Of a stretch of DNA of 5,319 nucleotides, positions 4,996 through 5,319 are shown one piece after another; within the stretch, counting starts at the first letter, position 1; every line of letters starts with the position of its first letter. Both the position numbers and the translations under genes were made by a program. Source of the stretch: Phycisphaeraceae bacterium (lineage in GTDB: Bacteria; Planctomycetota; Phycisphaerae; Phycisphaerales; Phycisphaeraceae); NCBI GenBank assembly GCA_007119405.1, contig SKPT01000101.1, positions 1 through 5,319 on the forward strand, read 5' to 3'. The notes below the pieces were generated by a model, which saw only the letters and a list, made by a program, of their open reading frames with translations, searched no databases and was not told the DNA's origin.

Positions 4996-5107
4996 GGGTG
5001 CCATTGACAAGGCCGAAGACGGCCTTGTCAGTGGCGGACAGCGGAGCGGTGCTGCCTCGCCGATTCGCACTGACAAGCTCCGCGGACTCCGCTGGTCAGT
5101 GGCACCC
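4996..5107. repeat. Composite double-hairpin element with 13-bp inverted ends
   Basis: The ends GGGTGCCATTGAC (4996-5008) and GTCAGTGGCACCC (5095-5107) are inverted copies with one mismatch. Inside are two hairpins that share CACTGACAAG-like words. The first is a perfect 11-bp stem TGACAAGGCCG/CGGCCTTGTCA (5005-5015, 5020-5030) with a 4-base loop. The second is CACTGAC/GTCAGTG (5068-5074, 5095-5101), closing over GCGGA/TCCGC (5082-5086, 5088-5092). It occupies the middle of the 257-base gap between xseA and crcB. Either hairpin could end xseA transcription, but there is no U-tract. The form suggests a dispersed palindromic repeat. A further GGCACCC at 4963-4969 gives a third partner for the end motif. 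Confidence 0.65.
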
Positions 5108-5136
5108 CACCCGCGATGCGATGCGTTGAAGGCGCC

Positions 5137-5319
5137 CTATTGGAAGAGTCCGCCCTGCTCGGCGTCGGGCTTGCGGCGCTTGCGCCCGGGTTGGGCGCGC
5201 GGCGCGGCCGCTGGTGGCGGGGGTGGCTCGGCGGGGGCGGTGTCGGCTTCAACGCGCGAGCGCACCTGGCCCTGCGCGAGCACGGTGGTCAGCAACTGGC
5301 CTGGAGCGACGTCGGCGGC
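5137..5319 (-). CDS. xseA: Exodeoxyribonuclease VII large subunit, C-terminal 60 residues (5' end outside the window)
   Basis: Exonuclease VII degrades single-stranded DNA from both ends and takes part in repair; XseA is its catalytic subunit. Only the last 60 residues are in view. They begin AADVAPGQLLTTVLAQGQVRSRV, which fits the closing beta-strand region of XseA (E. coli has a VKAGEMLTTRLEDG-like stretch here). A low-complexity linker rich in proline and alanine follows (TAPAEPPPPPAAAP, 27-40). After it comes a basic patch (GRKRRK, 45-50) and the ending AEQGGLFQ. The QGGLF pentapeptide fits the QxxLF form of a sliding-clamp-binding motif. The stop is TAG at 5137-5139. The identification rests on a short segment. 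xseB would normally be nearby, but it is not in the window. Confidence 0.75.
   Translation of the reverse strand, partial: AADVAPGQLLTTVLAQGQVRSRVEADTAPAEPPPPPAAAPRAQPGRKRRKPDAEQGGLFQ

Noticed and set aside
4988..5010. Promoter for crcB with TTGTCA and TACGAT on the minus strand
   Set aside because: The boxes are only 11 bases apart, too close for a sigma70 promoter, and TTGTCA is part of a hairpin arm.

Overview
The window is a strongly GC-rich piece of bacterial chromosome with compact housekeeping genes and gaps filled by palindromic repeats. There are no tRNA or rRNA genes, CRISPR arrays, transposases or phage genes. My best guess at the source is a planctomycete, possibly Phycisphaerae. 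This rests on the general look of the PheA and glycyl-tRNA synthetase proteins and on the density of small palindromic repeats, not on a marker gene, so it is tentative.

Layout. Positions 149-727 (+) encode NuoB, the complex I subunit carrying cluster N2, standing alone without nuoA or nuoC beside it. A convergent gene at 869-2512 (-) encodes single-chain (alpha2-type) glycyl-tRNA synthetase. Divergent from it, 2805-3899 (+) encodes the bifunctional chorismate mutase/prephenate dehydratase PheA with a C-terminal ACT domain. Two overlapping genes at 4469-4879 and 4110-4472 (-) encode a pair of CrcB/Fluc fluoride channel subunits. The window ends inside the 3' end of xseA (5137-5319, -), the exonuclease VII large subunit. 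The crcB pair lies downstream of xseA on the same strand.

Gaps. Each larger gap holds a different repeat. A 100-bp palindromic repeat occurs twice in opposite orientations, in the nuoB/glyQS gap and the glyQS/pheA gap; the copies match at 86 of 100 bases without gaps. A palindromic element with three exact 10-bp tandem units fills the pheA/crcB gap and supplies the stop codon of the second crcB. A composite double-hairpin element with 13-bp inverted ends lies between xseA and crcB, beside a separate perfect 13-bp inverted repeat in the crcB leader. A degenerate 9-bp tandem array precedes nuoB.

How the genes relate. Apart from the crcB pair, the genes are unrelated housekeeping functions (respiration, translation, phenylalanine synthesis, DNA repair). 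The two CrcB proteins show opposite positive-charge bias, which suggests a fixed-topology heterodimer. nuoB and pheA share a similar promoter block, and pheA looks leaderless. I found no gene cluster that amounts to a new defence or metabolic system. The unusual content is the repeats, the crcB pair with its leader, and the promoter architecture.
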